Origin: Streptomyces sp. NBC_01351
GTDB taxonomy: Bacteria; Actinomycetota; Actinomycetes; Streptomycetales; Streptomycetaceae
DNA length: 64,000 nt
NCBI RefSeq assembly: GCF_036237315.1
Contig: NZ_CP108356.1
Coordinates: 3,282,501-3,346,500 of the forward strand
Reading direction: 5' to 3'
In this document: positions 37,433 to 45,329 of the stretch, in pieces
Layout: each line of letters starts with the position of its first letter
How positions within the stretch are numbered: the first letter of the stretch is position 1
The notes under the pieces: model-generated
Database searches by the model: none
Told to the model about the DNA's origin: nothing
What the model saw: only the letters and a program-made list of their open reading frames with translations
Program-made: the position numbers and the translations under genes

Positions 37433-39019
37433 ATGGACAAGGGCGACGAGGGGTACGGGAACTGGGAGGAGCTGGTCGGCGCCGCACTGCTGGGCACCGA
37501 GCGGCGCGGGGGCGGGGGGCCGACCGGCTCTCCGGAGGCGCTGCTGGACGCGGCGGCCGTGCACGCCGTGCGGCGCCGGGCCGGGCTGCTGCCGGCCGAG
37601 GCGGGCCCGCGCCCGGAGCCCGCGCCCCGGGATCCACGGCCGGCGCCGCCGGAAGCGGCCCGGCGGCGGCTCGCGCAGCTGCTGGCGGGCCGCTCGGGTG
37701 CGGCCGCCAGTGGCGGGCGGAGGGGGGCCGCCCCGGATCTTACGGAGCTGCTGCCCCAGTGGCTGGCCGCCGCCCGGCGGCACGGCTACCGCTCACCGGC
37801 CTCGCTCCTCCCGGCGCTGCTGGACGCCGCCCGGGCGCGTACGGACCTGCGGCCGCACGCCCTGGCGTTGGCCGGGGTGCGGGGGTTGTGGCTGGCCCGG
37901 CTGAATCCGGACTGGCGGTTCGCCCTGCGGGGAGGGGCGACGGGCGCGGGGGAGCTCCCGGACGTGACCGACGCGGCGGGGGTGGAACGACTCTGGGAGG
38001 AGGGGCTGTTCGCGGAGCGGGTGGCGCTGCTGGGCGCCGTACGGGCACATGAGGCGGCGGCCGCGCCCCGCTTGCTGACGACGACCTGGACCACGGAACG
38101 GGCCGAGGACCGGCTGATGTTCCTCGACTCCCTGAGGGTGGGTCTGTCGGACGGGGACGAGCCGTTCCTGGAGGCGGCGCTCGGTGACCGCAGCCGCAAT
38201 GTCCGCGCGACTGCCGCCGAATTGCTGTCGGCGCTGCCGCGCTCCGCGCTGGCGGGGCGGATGGCGGAGCGCGCGCTGGCCTGCGTGGGCCCGGAGGGGG
38301 TGACCCCGCCGGCCGAGTGCGATGCGGGGATGCTCCGCGACGGGGTGGTCAAGCGGCCGCCCGCCGGGCGGGGGGAGCGGGCGTGGTGGCTCGGCCAGCT
38401 GGTTGAGGCGGCTCCGCTGTCCTGCTGGCGGGAGCGGTTCGGGGGCCTCGGACCGGCGGAGATAGTGGCCCTGCCGATCGCCGGGGGCGAGGGCTGGACG
38501 GAGGAACTGCACGCGGCGTGGTGCCGGGCGGCGGTGCGCCAGCGTGACGCGGAGTGGTCGCGGGCGCTGCTCGGCCCGGCGTCCGCGCCACCCGCGGCGG
38601 GCCCGGGCACGGCCTCGCTGGCCGAGCGGGCCAAGCTGCTGTCGATCCTGCCGGACGCGGAGCGGGCGGCCTGGGTCGCGGAGTTCATACGTGCCCACGG
38701 ACTCTCGGAGGCGTTCCAGTTGCTCGGGGTGTGCGTGGTGCCGTGGGCGGGGGCGCTGGGGCGGGCGGTCGTGGACGCGCTGGACATAGCCCGGGAAGCG
38801 GGCAGCTACCCGTGGAGCTTCAGCGGTGTGATGGGGCTGGCGGAACGCTGCCTCGACCCCGCGGAGGCCGGACGGCTGGAGGCGCTGACCGCTGCCGCGG
38901 AGGATCCGCGGGACGCGGTGCCGGGGGCTGCCGCGTACTGGGCGGAGGCCTTTCAGCGGCTGGTCGCCACGCTGCGGCTGCGCGAGGCCATGCTGGCGGA
39001 GCTGGCCGTGGCGGCCTGA
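37433..39019 (+). CDS. DUF5691-family protein, helical-repeat type
   Basis: A 528-residue, mostly alpha-helical protein. The N-terminal NWEELVGAALLGTERRG is typical of DUF5691. The central part (about 200-300) has HEAT-like helical repeats, with LEAALGDRSRNVRATAAELLSALP, and the C-terminus has YPWSFSGVMGLAERCLDP. No catalytic motif is evident; a scaffold or adaptor role is plausible. ATG 37433 has a GGGAGGGG ribosome site. In actinobacteria this gene commonly follows the SWIM gene and faces the MoxR/DUF5682/VWA operon, so it is probably a fifth component. A 3' repeat copy starts about 33 bp after the stop. Confidence 0.82.
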   Translation: MDKGDEGYGNWEELVGAALLGTERRGGGGPTGSPEALLDAAAVHAVRRRAGLLPAEAGPRPEPAPRDPRPAPPEAARRRLAQLLAGRSGAAASGGRRGAAPDLTELLPQWLAAARRHGYRSPASLLPALLDAARARTDLRPHALALAGVRGLWLARLNPDWRFALRGGATGAGELPDVTDAAGVERLWEEGLFAERVALLGAVRAHEAAAAPRLLTTTWTTERAEDRLMFLDSLRVGLSDGDEPFLEAALGDRSRNVRATAAELLSALPRSALAGRMAERALACVGPEGVTPPAECDAGMLRDGVVKRPPAGRGERAWWLGQLVEAAPLSCWRERFGGLGPAEIVALPIAGGEGWTEELHAAWCRAAVRQRDAEWSRALLGPASAPPAAGPGTASLAERAKLLSILPDAERAAWVAEFIRAHGLSEAFQLLGVCVVPWAGALGRAVVDALDIAREAGSYPWSFSGVMGLAERCLDPAEAGRLEALTAAAEDPRDAVPGAAAYWAEAFQRLVATLRLREAMLAELAVAA

Positions 39020-39051
39020 CGCCTCCCGGCGGGGGGTGCGGGGTGCGGGCC

Positions 39052-39218
39052 GCCGCTGCGCGGAGCTTCTCCCCGCCCCGCCCTTTCTCCGTTTCCCGGG
39101 CTCTGCCCGAACCCCCGCGCCTCAAACGCCGGCGGGGCTGAAATTGCCCCACGGGCAATCCAGCCCCGCCGGCGTTTGAGGCGCGGGGGTTCGGGGGCGG
39201 GGCCCCCGACAACGGCGG
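39052..39218. repeat. back-to-back dispersed 3' repeats between convergent DUF5691 and icmB genes
   Basis: A sense copy for DUF5691 (39052-39141: GCCGCTGCGCGGAGC..., a CCCGGGCTCTGCCCG hairpin, then CGCGCCTCAAACGCCGGCGGGGCTG) meets an inverse copy (39158-39218) in sense orientation for icmB. The two cores can pair into a stem of about 24 bp around a 17-19-nt loop, giving a bidirectional terminator-like structure. Confidence 0.85.
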
Positions 39219-39251
39219 CGCGGCCGAATCCGGACCGGCTGCCGCCGGAGG

Positions 39252-39653
39252 CTACTGGCGGACGTTCGCGCGGACCCAGTCCACGATCGCGGTCGTCGTC
39301 GCGCCCGGGGTGAAGATTTCGGCCACGCCCTTGTCCTTGAGCGGAGCGATGTCAGCCTCCGGGATGATGCCGCCGCCGAAGACCTTGATGTCCTCCGCGT
39401 CGCGCTCCTTGAGCAGTTCGAGGACGCGGACGAACAGCGTGTTGTGGGCGCCGGAGAGGATCGAGAGGCCGATCGCGTCGGCGTCCTCCTGGATGGCGGT
39501 GTCCACGATTTGCTCGGGGGTCTGGTGCAGGCCCGTGTAGATGACCTCCATGCCCGCGTCCCGCAGCGCCCGAGCGATCACCTTGGCCCCGCGGTCGTGG
39601 CCGTCGAGACCCGGCTTGGCCACCACCACACGGATCGGACCGGTCACACCCAT
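39252..39653 (-). CDS. icmB: isobutyryl-CoA mutase small (cobalamin-binding) subunit
   Basis: A 133-residue stand-alone B12-binding domain. The signature DxHxxG is in [12 protein letters not shown] (D18, H20, G23; His is the lower cobalt ligand), with SxL in GLSILSGAH and GG in VFGGGIIP, exactly the pattern of the mutase family. In Streptomyces the isobutyryl-CoA mutase small subunit IcmB is a separate protein of this length, whereas methylmalonyl-CoA mutase carries the domain fused. It interconverts isobutyryl- and n-butyryl-CoA together with IcmA, which is not in this window. ATG 39653 has a GGGAGG site; TAACGT (39677-39682, minus strand) is a likely -10. Another orphan B12-domain role is possible. 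Confidence 0.8.
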   Translation of the reverse strand: MGVTGPIRVVVAKPGLDGHDRGAKVIARALRDAGMEVIYTGLHQTPEQIVDTAIQEDADAIGLSILSGAHNTLFVRVLELLKERDAEDIKVFGGGIIPEADIAPLKDKGVAEIFTPGATTTAIVDWVRANVRQ

Positions 39654-39751
39654 CGCACTGCCTCCCGAGTGAACGAACGTTAAGTACAGCATCGCGCACG
39701 CCACCGTTTCACGGTGAACCACGAGGGGGAAATCACACGTGGGACGGCATC

Positions 39752-39788
39752 GCGCCACCGTGCCGACAGCCGCACGGCACGGTGGCGC
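39752..39788. other. 14-bp perfect hairpin in the lipase upstream region
   Basis: GCGCCACCGTGCCG (39752-39765) and its exact inverse (39775-39788) enclose a 9-nt loop. It lies 35 bp before the lipase ribosome site and 99 bp from the divergent icmB start. It could be a 5'-UTR structure of the lipase mRNA or an operator; a terminator would be unexpected between divergent genes. Confidence 0.6.
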
Positions 39789-39835
39789 TACCGGCCGCGG
39801 TCCCAGAGGCTCAGGGGAGGCCAGGGGAGGCCGCG

Positions 39836-40624
39836 ATGGGGCTGTCCGTGCCCGGAATGTCGTCGATACCCACCACCGGTGCCGCGTTACGGGCGGGCGC
39901 GCTGGAGGTGGTCGTGCTCGGCGGGCACCTCCTCCTCTATCCCACCGGAGTGCGCCAGGAGAAGGTCGACCCCGCCCCGCCTTCGGCACGGCCGCCCGTA
40001 CTCCTCCTCCACGGGTTCACCGACAACCGCTCCGTCTTCGTCCTGCTGCGCCGCGCCCTCGGGGCCGGCGGCCTGCGGCACGTGGAGGCGTACAACTACT
40101 CGCCTTTCACCCGCGACCTGCGCGTCACCGCCCGCCACCTCGCCCGGCGCGTCGAGGAGCTGTGCGCGCGCACCGGGCAGGACCGGGTCGACCTCGTCGG
40201 GCACAGCCTTGGCGGGCTGGTCGGCCGGTACTACGTCCAGCGCCTCGGCGGTGACACCCGCGTCCGCACCCTCATCACGCTCGGCACTCCGCATTCGGGC
40301 ACGGCGGTCGCCCCCTTCATGGACGCGCACCCGCTGGTCCGCCAGATGCGGCCGGACTCCGAGGTCATGACCGAACTGGCGCTGCCCGCGCCCGGCTGCG
40401 CCACCCGATGCGTCGCGTTCTGGAGCGAGTTCGACGCGGTGATGGCCCCGGTGGGGACGGCCAGGATCGAGCATCCGGACCTCCGCGTGGAGAACGTGCA
40501 GGTCACCGGGATCGGCCACCTCGCGCTCCCCGCACATCCCACCGTGATCGCCGCGGTCCGGCGGGCCCTCGACGGGCCCGGCGCGGCGATGGTCGCGGGC
40601 TCGGAAGCCGCGTCGGTCGCGTAG
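39836..40624 (+). CDS. secreted-type lipase / esterase (alpha/beta hydrolase) with a TTA codon
   Basis: The 262-residue protein has a lipase-type oxyanion motif [11 protein letters not shown] (about 59-69), the nucleophile in [14 protein letters not shown], and a following [12 protein letters not shown], which together point to triacylglycerol-lipase or esterase relatives. The catalytic His is likely in [11 protein letters not shown]. There is no clear signal peptide, only a moderately hydrophobic N-terminal stretch ([15 protein letters not shown]). ATG 39836 has an AGGGGAGG ribosome site 5 bases upstream. Codon 18 (39887-39889) is TTA, so translation should depend on the bldA leucyl-tRNA. 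Divergent from icmB. Confidence 0.85.
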   Translation: MGLSVPGMSSIPTTGAALRAGALEVVVLGGHLLLYPTGVRQEKVDPAPPSARPPVLLLHGFTDNRSVFVLLRRALGAGGLRHVEAYNYSPFTRDLRVTARHLARRVEELCARTGQDRVDLVGHSLGGLVGRYYVQRLGGDTRVRTLITLGTPHSGTAVAPFMDAHPLVRQMRPDSEVMTELALPAPGCATRCVAFWSEFDAVMAPVGTARIEHPDLRVENVQVTGIGHLALPAHPTVIAAVRRALDGPGAAMVAGSEAASVA

Positions 40625-40845
40625 CCGTCGGACGGCTCGGAGTCGAACGGATTTCGAACTCAAGGCCAAGGGTGCGTCTTTCGGCGACCGAAAGGCGGCC
40701 GAATGCCCGGTTCCGGCAATCCGGAACCCCGCCGAAGATTGTCGATGCGAGTAACCGCCGGGTACAGTCACGCCACTGCTCTCCTCCGGTGAACTTCGAG
40801 TTCCCGGCCACCCAGGCCCCCGCTGCCGAGGCGAAAGAGAAGTTG

Positions 40846-42369
40846 GTGAACGACCGCCCCTCGTCGGGCCAGTACCCGGATCTCGGGTACGACGGCCTCG
40901 GCACCACCACTTTCGCTGGTGACTCGACCTACGTTTCCTATGAAACGCAGGGCCAGGGGGTCAACTACGCGGCCTACGGCTCCTATGAGACCGGCGCGTA
41001 CGACACCACGGCATGGACCTCCCAGGACGGTTATCTGTCCACGATCCCGGCCCAGAGCATCCCCGAGGACACCACGGGGTCCTGGGACACGAACGCCTGG
41101 AACACGCCGAGCACGGACTACTCCGCGTACCAGGCGGCGCCTTCCTTCGGCTACGACACCTCGGCCGAGCAGACCGGACACTGGGCGATGCCGGGCTACG
41201 GCACCGAGACCGGCGCCTACGACGCCACCGCCTGGAACACGGCGGGCGGCGCGGGCGACACCGGCGGCACCACTGACTACACCGGCGGCACCACCGACTA
41301 CACCGGCTACTCCGCCGAGTACCAGGGCTACGCATACGAGACGACGACCACCGAGGCCTACGCCTACGAGGTTCCCGTCGTCCCCGAGTCCGACACCTAT
41401 GTCGAGACCTCCGTCTTCGAGGTCGTGGAGGCCTTCGAGGTCGCCGACGATCTCGGCTTCGACCCCGAGCCGGTTCCCGACGGCGTGCCCGAGGTCCACG
41501 ACCTCCCCACCCAGGCCGTGCCGGTGACCTCCGTCCCGCGCTCCGCGCGCCGGGCCGCCCCCAAGGGCAACGCGAAGGCCAATGCCAAGGCGGCCAACGC
41601 CAAGGCCGGAAGCGCCAAGGCGGGCAACAGCCGTCGCCGCACCCCGGCGAAGCGTTCCGCCCTGCTGACCGTGGCCGTGCCCTCCGCCTGCGTGATGGGC
41701 GTCGCCGGTGTCGCGGCCGCCTCCGTCGGCGGGCTGACCGGCACGGAAAAGTCCTCCGAGGACACCACCACGATGGCCGCGCCCGACCCGGCCTCGGTGA
41801 AGCCGGTCGCGGCGAACACCAAGCTCGACACCCAGCTGGCAGCCCTCAGCGCCGACGCGGGCGACTTCGCGGACCGCGCGAGCCGCACGCAGGAGCGCAT
41901 CGACCTGCGCGAGCGCCAGGAAGAGGAAAAGAAGAAGAAGGCGGAGGAGGCCGCGGCCAAGGAGGCGGCCCGCCCCAAGTTCGCGCTCCCCGTCTCGCAG
42001 CAGGGCCTCAGCGCCAGCTACGGCCAGTCCGGCGGCATGTGGATGTCCGTGCACACCGGCATCGACTTCCCGGTCTCCTACGGAACCCCGGTCATGGCCG
42101 CCACGGACGGCACCGTGCGCACGCAGTACAACAGCGCCTACGGGAACATGGCCATAGTCACCGCCCCCGACGGCACCGAGACCTGGTACTGCCACCTGAG
42201 CAGCACCAAGATCCGCGGCGGCAAGGTCAAGGCGGGCGACGTCATCGCCTACTCCGGCAACTCCGGCAACTCCACCGGCCCGCACCTCCACTTCGAGGTA
42301 CGGCCCGGCGGCGGCAGCGCGATCGACCCCCTGTCGTGGCTCCGCAGCCACGGCCTGGACCCGAGGTAG
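40846..42369 (+). CDS. membrane-anchored M23 (LytM-type) peptidoglycan endopeptidase
   Basis: A 507-residue protein in four parts. Residues 1-245 are rich in Tyr, Thr, Gly, Asp and Glu, with repeats such as YETGAYD(T/A)TAW and TDYTGGTTDYTG. Then comes a basic Lys/Ala stretch, a membrane helix (about 270-292) and a short charged coiled-coil (RLRERQEEEKKKKAEE region). The C-terminal M23 domain (about 378-507) has the zinc residues H and D in HTGIDFP and H in GPHLHFE. The peptidase lies outside, and the long low-complexity segment inside. GTG 40846 has an AAGAGAAG ribosome site; GTG 40789 is a possible earlier start. It ends 6 bp from convergent pcrA. Confidence 0.85.
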   Translation: MNDRPSSGQYPDLGYDGLGTTTFAGDSTYVSYETQGQGVNYAAYGSYETGAYDTTAWTSQDGYLSTIPAQSIPEDTTGSWDTNAWNTPSTDYSAYQAAPSFGYDTSAEQTGHWAMPGYGTETGAYDATAWNTAGGAGDTGGTTDYTGGTTDYTGYSAEYQGYAYETTTTEAYAYEVPVVPESDTYVETSVFEVVEAFEVADDLGFDPEPVPDGVPEVHDLPTQAVPVTSVPRSARRAAPKGNAKANAKAANAKAGSAKAGNSRRRTPAKRSALLTVAVPSACVMGVAGVAAASVGGLTGTEKSSEDTTTMAAPDPASVKPVAANTKLDTQLAALSADAGDFADRASRTQERIDLRERQEEEKKKKAEEAAAKEAARPKFALPVSQQGLSASYGQSGGMWMSVHTGIDFPVSYGTPVMAATDGTVRTQYNSAYGNMAIVTAPDGTETWYCHLSSTKIRGGKVKAGDVIAYSGNSGNSTGPHLHFEVRPGGGSAIDPLSWLRSHGLDPR

Positions 42370-42375
42370 CAGCGG

Positions 42376-44889
42376 CTACAGCTTCTGCACCGGCGCGTAG
42401 CGCAGGAGCAGCCGCTTCGGCTTGTCGTCCCCGAAGTCGATGGTGGCCTGCGCGTCCGAGCCCGCGCCCTTGACCTCCATGACGGTGCCCAGCCCGAACT
42501 GGTCGTGCGTGACCCGGTCCCCGACCACCAGGCCGATGACCGGCTTGTCGGCGGCCCGGCGCGTCGCGAATCCCGACGGGCCCGACTTCGTACGCGACGA
42601 GGACAGGAACGACTCCGGCGAGGTGCCGAACGAGGCCTTGCCGCCGCCCAGGCTCCGCATCGGGCCGGCCGGCTTCTGCGCGGCGCCCGTCCGCTTCCAC
42701 TGCAGGTACTGCGCCGGGATCTCTTCCAGGAACCGCGACGGCGGGTTGTACGAGGGAGTGCCCCACGCGCTGCGCATGCTGGAGCGGGTCAGGTACAGCC
42801 GCTCGCGCGCCCGCGTAATGCCGACGTAGGCGAGGCGGCGCTCCTCCTCCAGCTCCTTGGTCTGGCCCAGCGCCCGCATGTGCGGGAAGACCCCGTCCTC
42901 CATGCCGGTCAGGAAGACCACCGGGAACTCCAGGCCCTTCGCCGTGTGCAGGGTCATCAGGGTGATGACGCCCGTGCCCTCGGTGTCCTCGTCCGGGATC
43001 TGGTCGGAGTCGGCGACGAGCGCGACCTGCTCCAGGAACTCGGCCAGGGTGCCCGGGCCGGGGGCCGGGGTGCCGTTCTCGGCCGCTTCGGTGGCCGCCG
43101 CCTCCCTGGCCTGCTCGAACTCCAGCGCCACGGCCGCGAGTTCCTGAAGGTTCTCGATCCGCGTCTCGTCCTGCGGGTCGGTCGAGGCCTGGAGCTCGGC
43201 GAGGTAACCGGTGCGCTCCAGCACCGCCTCCAGCACAACCGCGGGGCCTGCGCCGGAGTCGACGATGGTCCGCAGCTCCTCCATCAGCACGTTGAACCGC
43301 TTGACGGCGTTGGTCGAGCGCGCGGCCATGCCGAAGGCCTCGTCCACGCGCCGCAGCGCCTGCGGGAAGGTGATCTTCTCGCGGAGCGCGAGGGCACCGA
43401 TCATCGCCTCGGCGCGCTCGCCGATGCCGCGCTTGGGTACGTTCAGGATGCGGCGCAGCGGGACGTCGTCCTCGGGGTTCGCGAGGACGCGCAGGTACGC
43501 GAGGACGTCGCGGACCTCCTTGCGCTCGTAGAACCGGACCCCGCCGACGACCTTGTAGGGCAGTCCGACGCGGATGAAGATCTCCTCGAACACGCGCGAC
43601 TGGGCGTTGGTCCGGTAGAAGATCGCGACGTCGCCTGCCTTGGCGTCCCCGGCGTCCGTCAGCCGGTCGATCTCGTCGGCGACGAACTGGGCCTCGTCGT
43701 GTTCGGTGTCCGCGACGTAGCCGGTGATGACGGCGCCGGTGCCGGCCTGGGTCCACAGGTTCTTCGCGCGGCGGTTCTCGTTGCGCTCGATGACCGCGTT
43801 GGCGGCGGAGAGGATCGTCTGCGTGGAGCGGTAGTTCTGCTCCAGCAGGATCGTCGTCGCGTCCTTGTAGTCCTCTTCGAACTGGAGGATGTTGCGGATG
43901 GTCGCGCCGCGGAAGGCGTAGATCGACTGGTCGGCGTCACCCACCACGCACAGCTCGGCCGGGGCCAGGTCCGGGTAGCCGGTGCCGACCAGCTCGCGCA
44001 CGAGCGTGTACTGGGCGTGGTTGGTGTCCTGGTACTCGTCGACGAGGACGTGCCGGAAGCGGCGCCGGTAGTGCTCGGCGACTTCCGGGAACGCCTGGAG
44101 CAGGTGGACCGTGGTCATGATGATGTCGTCGAAGTCGAGGGCGTTGGCCTCGCGCAGCCGCCCCTGGTACATCGCGTACGCCTGGGCGAGGGTCTTCTCG
44201 AAGCCGTCGGCCGCCTGCCCTGCGAAGGCGTCCTCGTCGATGAGCTCGTTCTTGAGGTTCGAGATCTTGGCGTTGAAGGACTTCGGCGGGAACTTCTTCG
44301 GGTCCAGGTCCAGGTCGCGGCAGACGAGCGCCATCAGACGCTTCGAGTCGGCCGCGTCGTAGATCGAGAACGACGAGGTGAAACCGAGCCGCTTGGACTC
44401 GCGGCGCAGGATGCGGACGCACGCGCTGTGGAAGGTGGAGACCCACATGGCGTTGGCGCGCGGGCCGACGAGGCCCTCGACGCGCTCCTTCATCTCACCG
44501 GCGGCCTTGTTGGTGAAGGTGATCGCCAGGATCTGGCCGGGGTGGACGTTCCGCGCGGACAGCAGGTGCCCGATGCGGTGCGTCAGCACGCGGGTCTTGC
44601 CGGAGCCGGCGCCGGCCACGATGAGCAGCGGGGAGCCCGCGTGCACCACGGCCGCGCGCTGCTCCTCGTTCAGCCCGTCCAGGAGCGTCGCCGGGTCGAT
44701 GACGGGCTTGGGGGCGCCGTCCCGGTAGTACGCGTCCCCGCGCCCCCCACTGCCGTCGGCCACGTCGAACCTGCCCCCGAAGAGATCGTCCGCGCCCGGC
44801 TCGGGGGCGGCGTGGTCCTCGGGTGGCGGCGGGACCTCGTCGGAGGGGGTGAGGTCGGCCAGGAAGCTGTCGTCAAAGAGGCTGCTCAT
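42376..44889 (-). CDS. pcrA: UvrD/PcrA-family ATP-dependent DNA helicase
   Basis: An 837-residue superfamily 1A 3'-5' helicase. The core starts at LNEEQRAAVVHAGSPLLIVAGAGSGKT (Walker A), then TFTNKAAGEMKERV (motif Ia), DEYQDTNHAQY (motif II), VVGDADQSIYAFRGA (motif III), EQNYRSTQTIL (motif IV), TLHTAKGLEFPVVFL (motif V) and VGITRARERL (motif VI). The C-terminal Tudor-like domain (VGDRVTHDQFGLGTVMEV) matches PcrA and contacts RNA polymerase. About 75 acidic N-terminal residues precede the core. ATG 44889 lies inside the 3' end of the ArsR gene (17-bp overlap), so the two may be coupled. Confidence 0.95.
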   Translation of the reverse strand: MSSLFDDSFLADLTPSDEVPPPPEDHAAPEPGADDLFGGRFDVADGSGGRGDAYYRDGAPKPVIDPATLLDGLNEEQRAAVVHAGSPLLIVAGAGSGKTRVLTHRIGHLLSARNVHPGQILAITFTNKAAGEMKERVEGLVGPRANAMWVSTFHSACVRILRRESKRLGFTSSFSIYDAADSKRLMALVCRDLDLDPKKFPPKSFNAKISNLKNELIDEDAFAGQAADGFEKTLAQAYAMYQGRLREANALDFDDIIMTTVHLLQAFPEVAEHYRRRFRHVLVDEYQDTNHAQYTLVRELVGTGYPDLAPAELCVVGDADQSIYAFRGATIRNILQFEEDYKDATTILLEQNYRSTQTILSAANAVIERNENRRAKNLWTQAGTGAVITGYVADTEHDEAQFVADEIDRLTDAGDAKAGDVAIFYRTNAQSRVFEEIFIRVGLPYKVVGGVRFYERKEVRDVLAYLRVLANPEDDVPLRRILNVPKRGIGERAEAMIGALALREKITFPQALRRVDEAFGMAARSTNAVKRFNVLMEELRTIVDSGAGPAVVLEAVLERTGYLAELQASTDPQDETRIENLQELAAVALEFEQAREAAATEAAENGTPAPGPGTLAEFLEQVALVADSDQIPDEDTEGTGVITLMTLHTAKGLEFPVVFLTGMEDGVFPHMRALGQTKELEEERRLAYVGITRARERLYLTRSSMRSAWGTPSYNPPSRFLEEIPAQYLQWKRTGAAQKPAGPMRSLGGGKASFGTSPESFLSSSRTKSGPSGFATRRAADKPVIGLVVGDRVTHDQFGLGTVMEVKGAGSDAQATIDFGDDKPKRLLLRYAPVQKL

Positions 44890-45220
44890 CGCATTCCGAG
44901 TCTAGGGGGCGGGACCGACAGCCGAGCACGAGTTCCAGCAGACCGGGGAAGCACTGGTCCAGGTCGTCTCGGCGCAGCGCGAGGTAGAGCTTGCGGCCGC
45001 GCGGCCGCTGACAGATCACTCCGCTCTCGCGCAGCGTCTTGAGGTGGTGCGTGACGCTCGACCTGGGCAGGTCCGGCACGACCTCACCGCAGAACGCCTC
45101 CTCCCCGGAGGCCAGCTTGCGGACGATCTCCAGTCGGACGGGATGCCCGAGCGCCGCCAGAACCTCGACCAGGTCGATGCGGTCGGTGGCGGGGTGGGTC
45201 AGCTCAGCAGCGGCAGCCAT
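44873..45220 (-). CDS. ArsR-family transcriptional regulator
   Basis: A 115-residue winged-helix repressor. The motif run LAALGHPVRLEIVRKLASG, SSVTHHLKTLRESGVI and GRKLYLALR is diagnostic for ArsR proteins. There is no ELCVCDL-type metal site; Cys43 lies in AFCGEV and two more cysteines are near the C-terminus, so thiol or redox sensing is possible. ATG 45220 is divergent from the epoxide-hydrolase-like gene with 109 bp between, holding three similar 15-bp palindromic sites. The 3' end overlaps the pcrA start by 17 bp. Confidence 0.92.
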   Translation of the reverse strand: MAAAAELTHPATDRIDLVEVLAALGHPVRLEIVRKLASGEEAFCGEVVPDLPRSSVTHHLKTLRESGVICQRPRGRKLYLALRRDDLDQCFPGLLELVLGCRSRPLDSECDEQPL

Positions 45221-45230
45221 GTCCCCACTG

Positions 45231-45304
45231 TACGCAGATCTCGTACGGACATTGCCAGACCGTTCGAAGATCTCGTACAGTCCTGTCCGTACGAAATCTT
45301 CGTA
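45231..45304. promoter_or_regulatory. three ArsR-type operator sites between divergent genes
   Basis: Three 15-bp near-palindromes share the pattern TACGAA-G/A-ATCT(T/C)CGTA: 45231-45245 (TACGCAGATCTCGTA), 45263-45277 (TTCGAAGATCTCGTA) and 45290-45304 (TACGAAATCTTCGTA). They cover the whole divergent promoter region between the ArsR gene and the hydrolase. Spacing is 32 and 27 bp, about three helical turns, suitable for side-by-side dimers. Confidence 0.8.
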
Positions 45305-45329
45305 CGGTCACTTCGACGTGAGGACCCCC

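Noticed and set aside
40625-40845. c-di-AMP (ydaO-type) riboswitch before the M23 peptidase gene
   Set aside because: Such riboswitches are common before streptomycete wall hydrolases, but the conserved ydaO sequence blocks are not visible; only short hairpins (40679-40693 and 40709-40728) are present.
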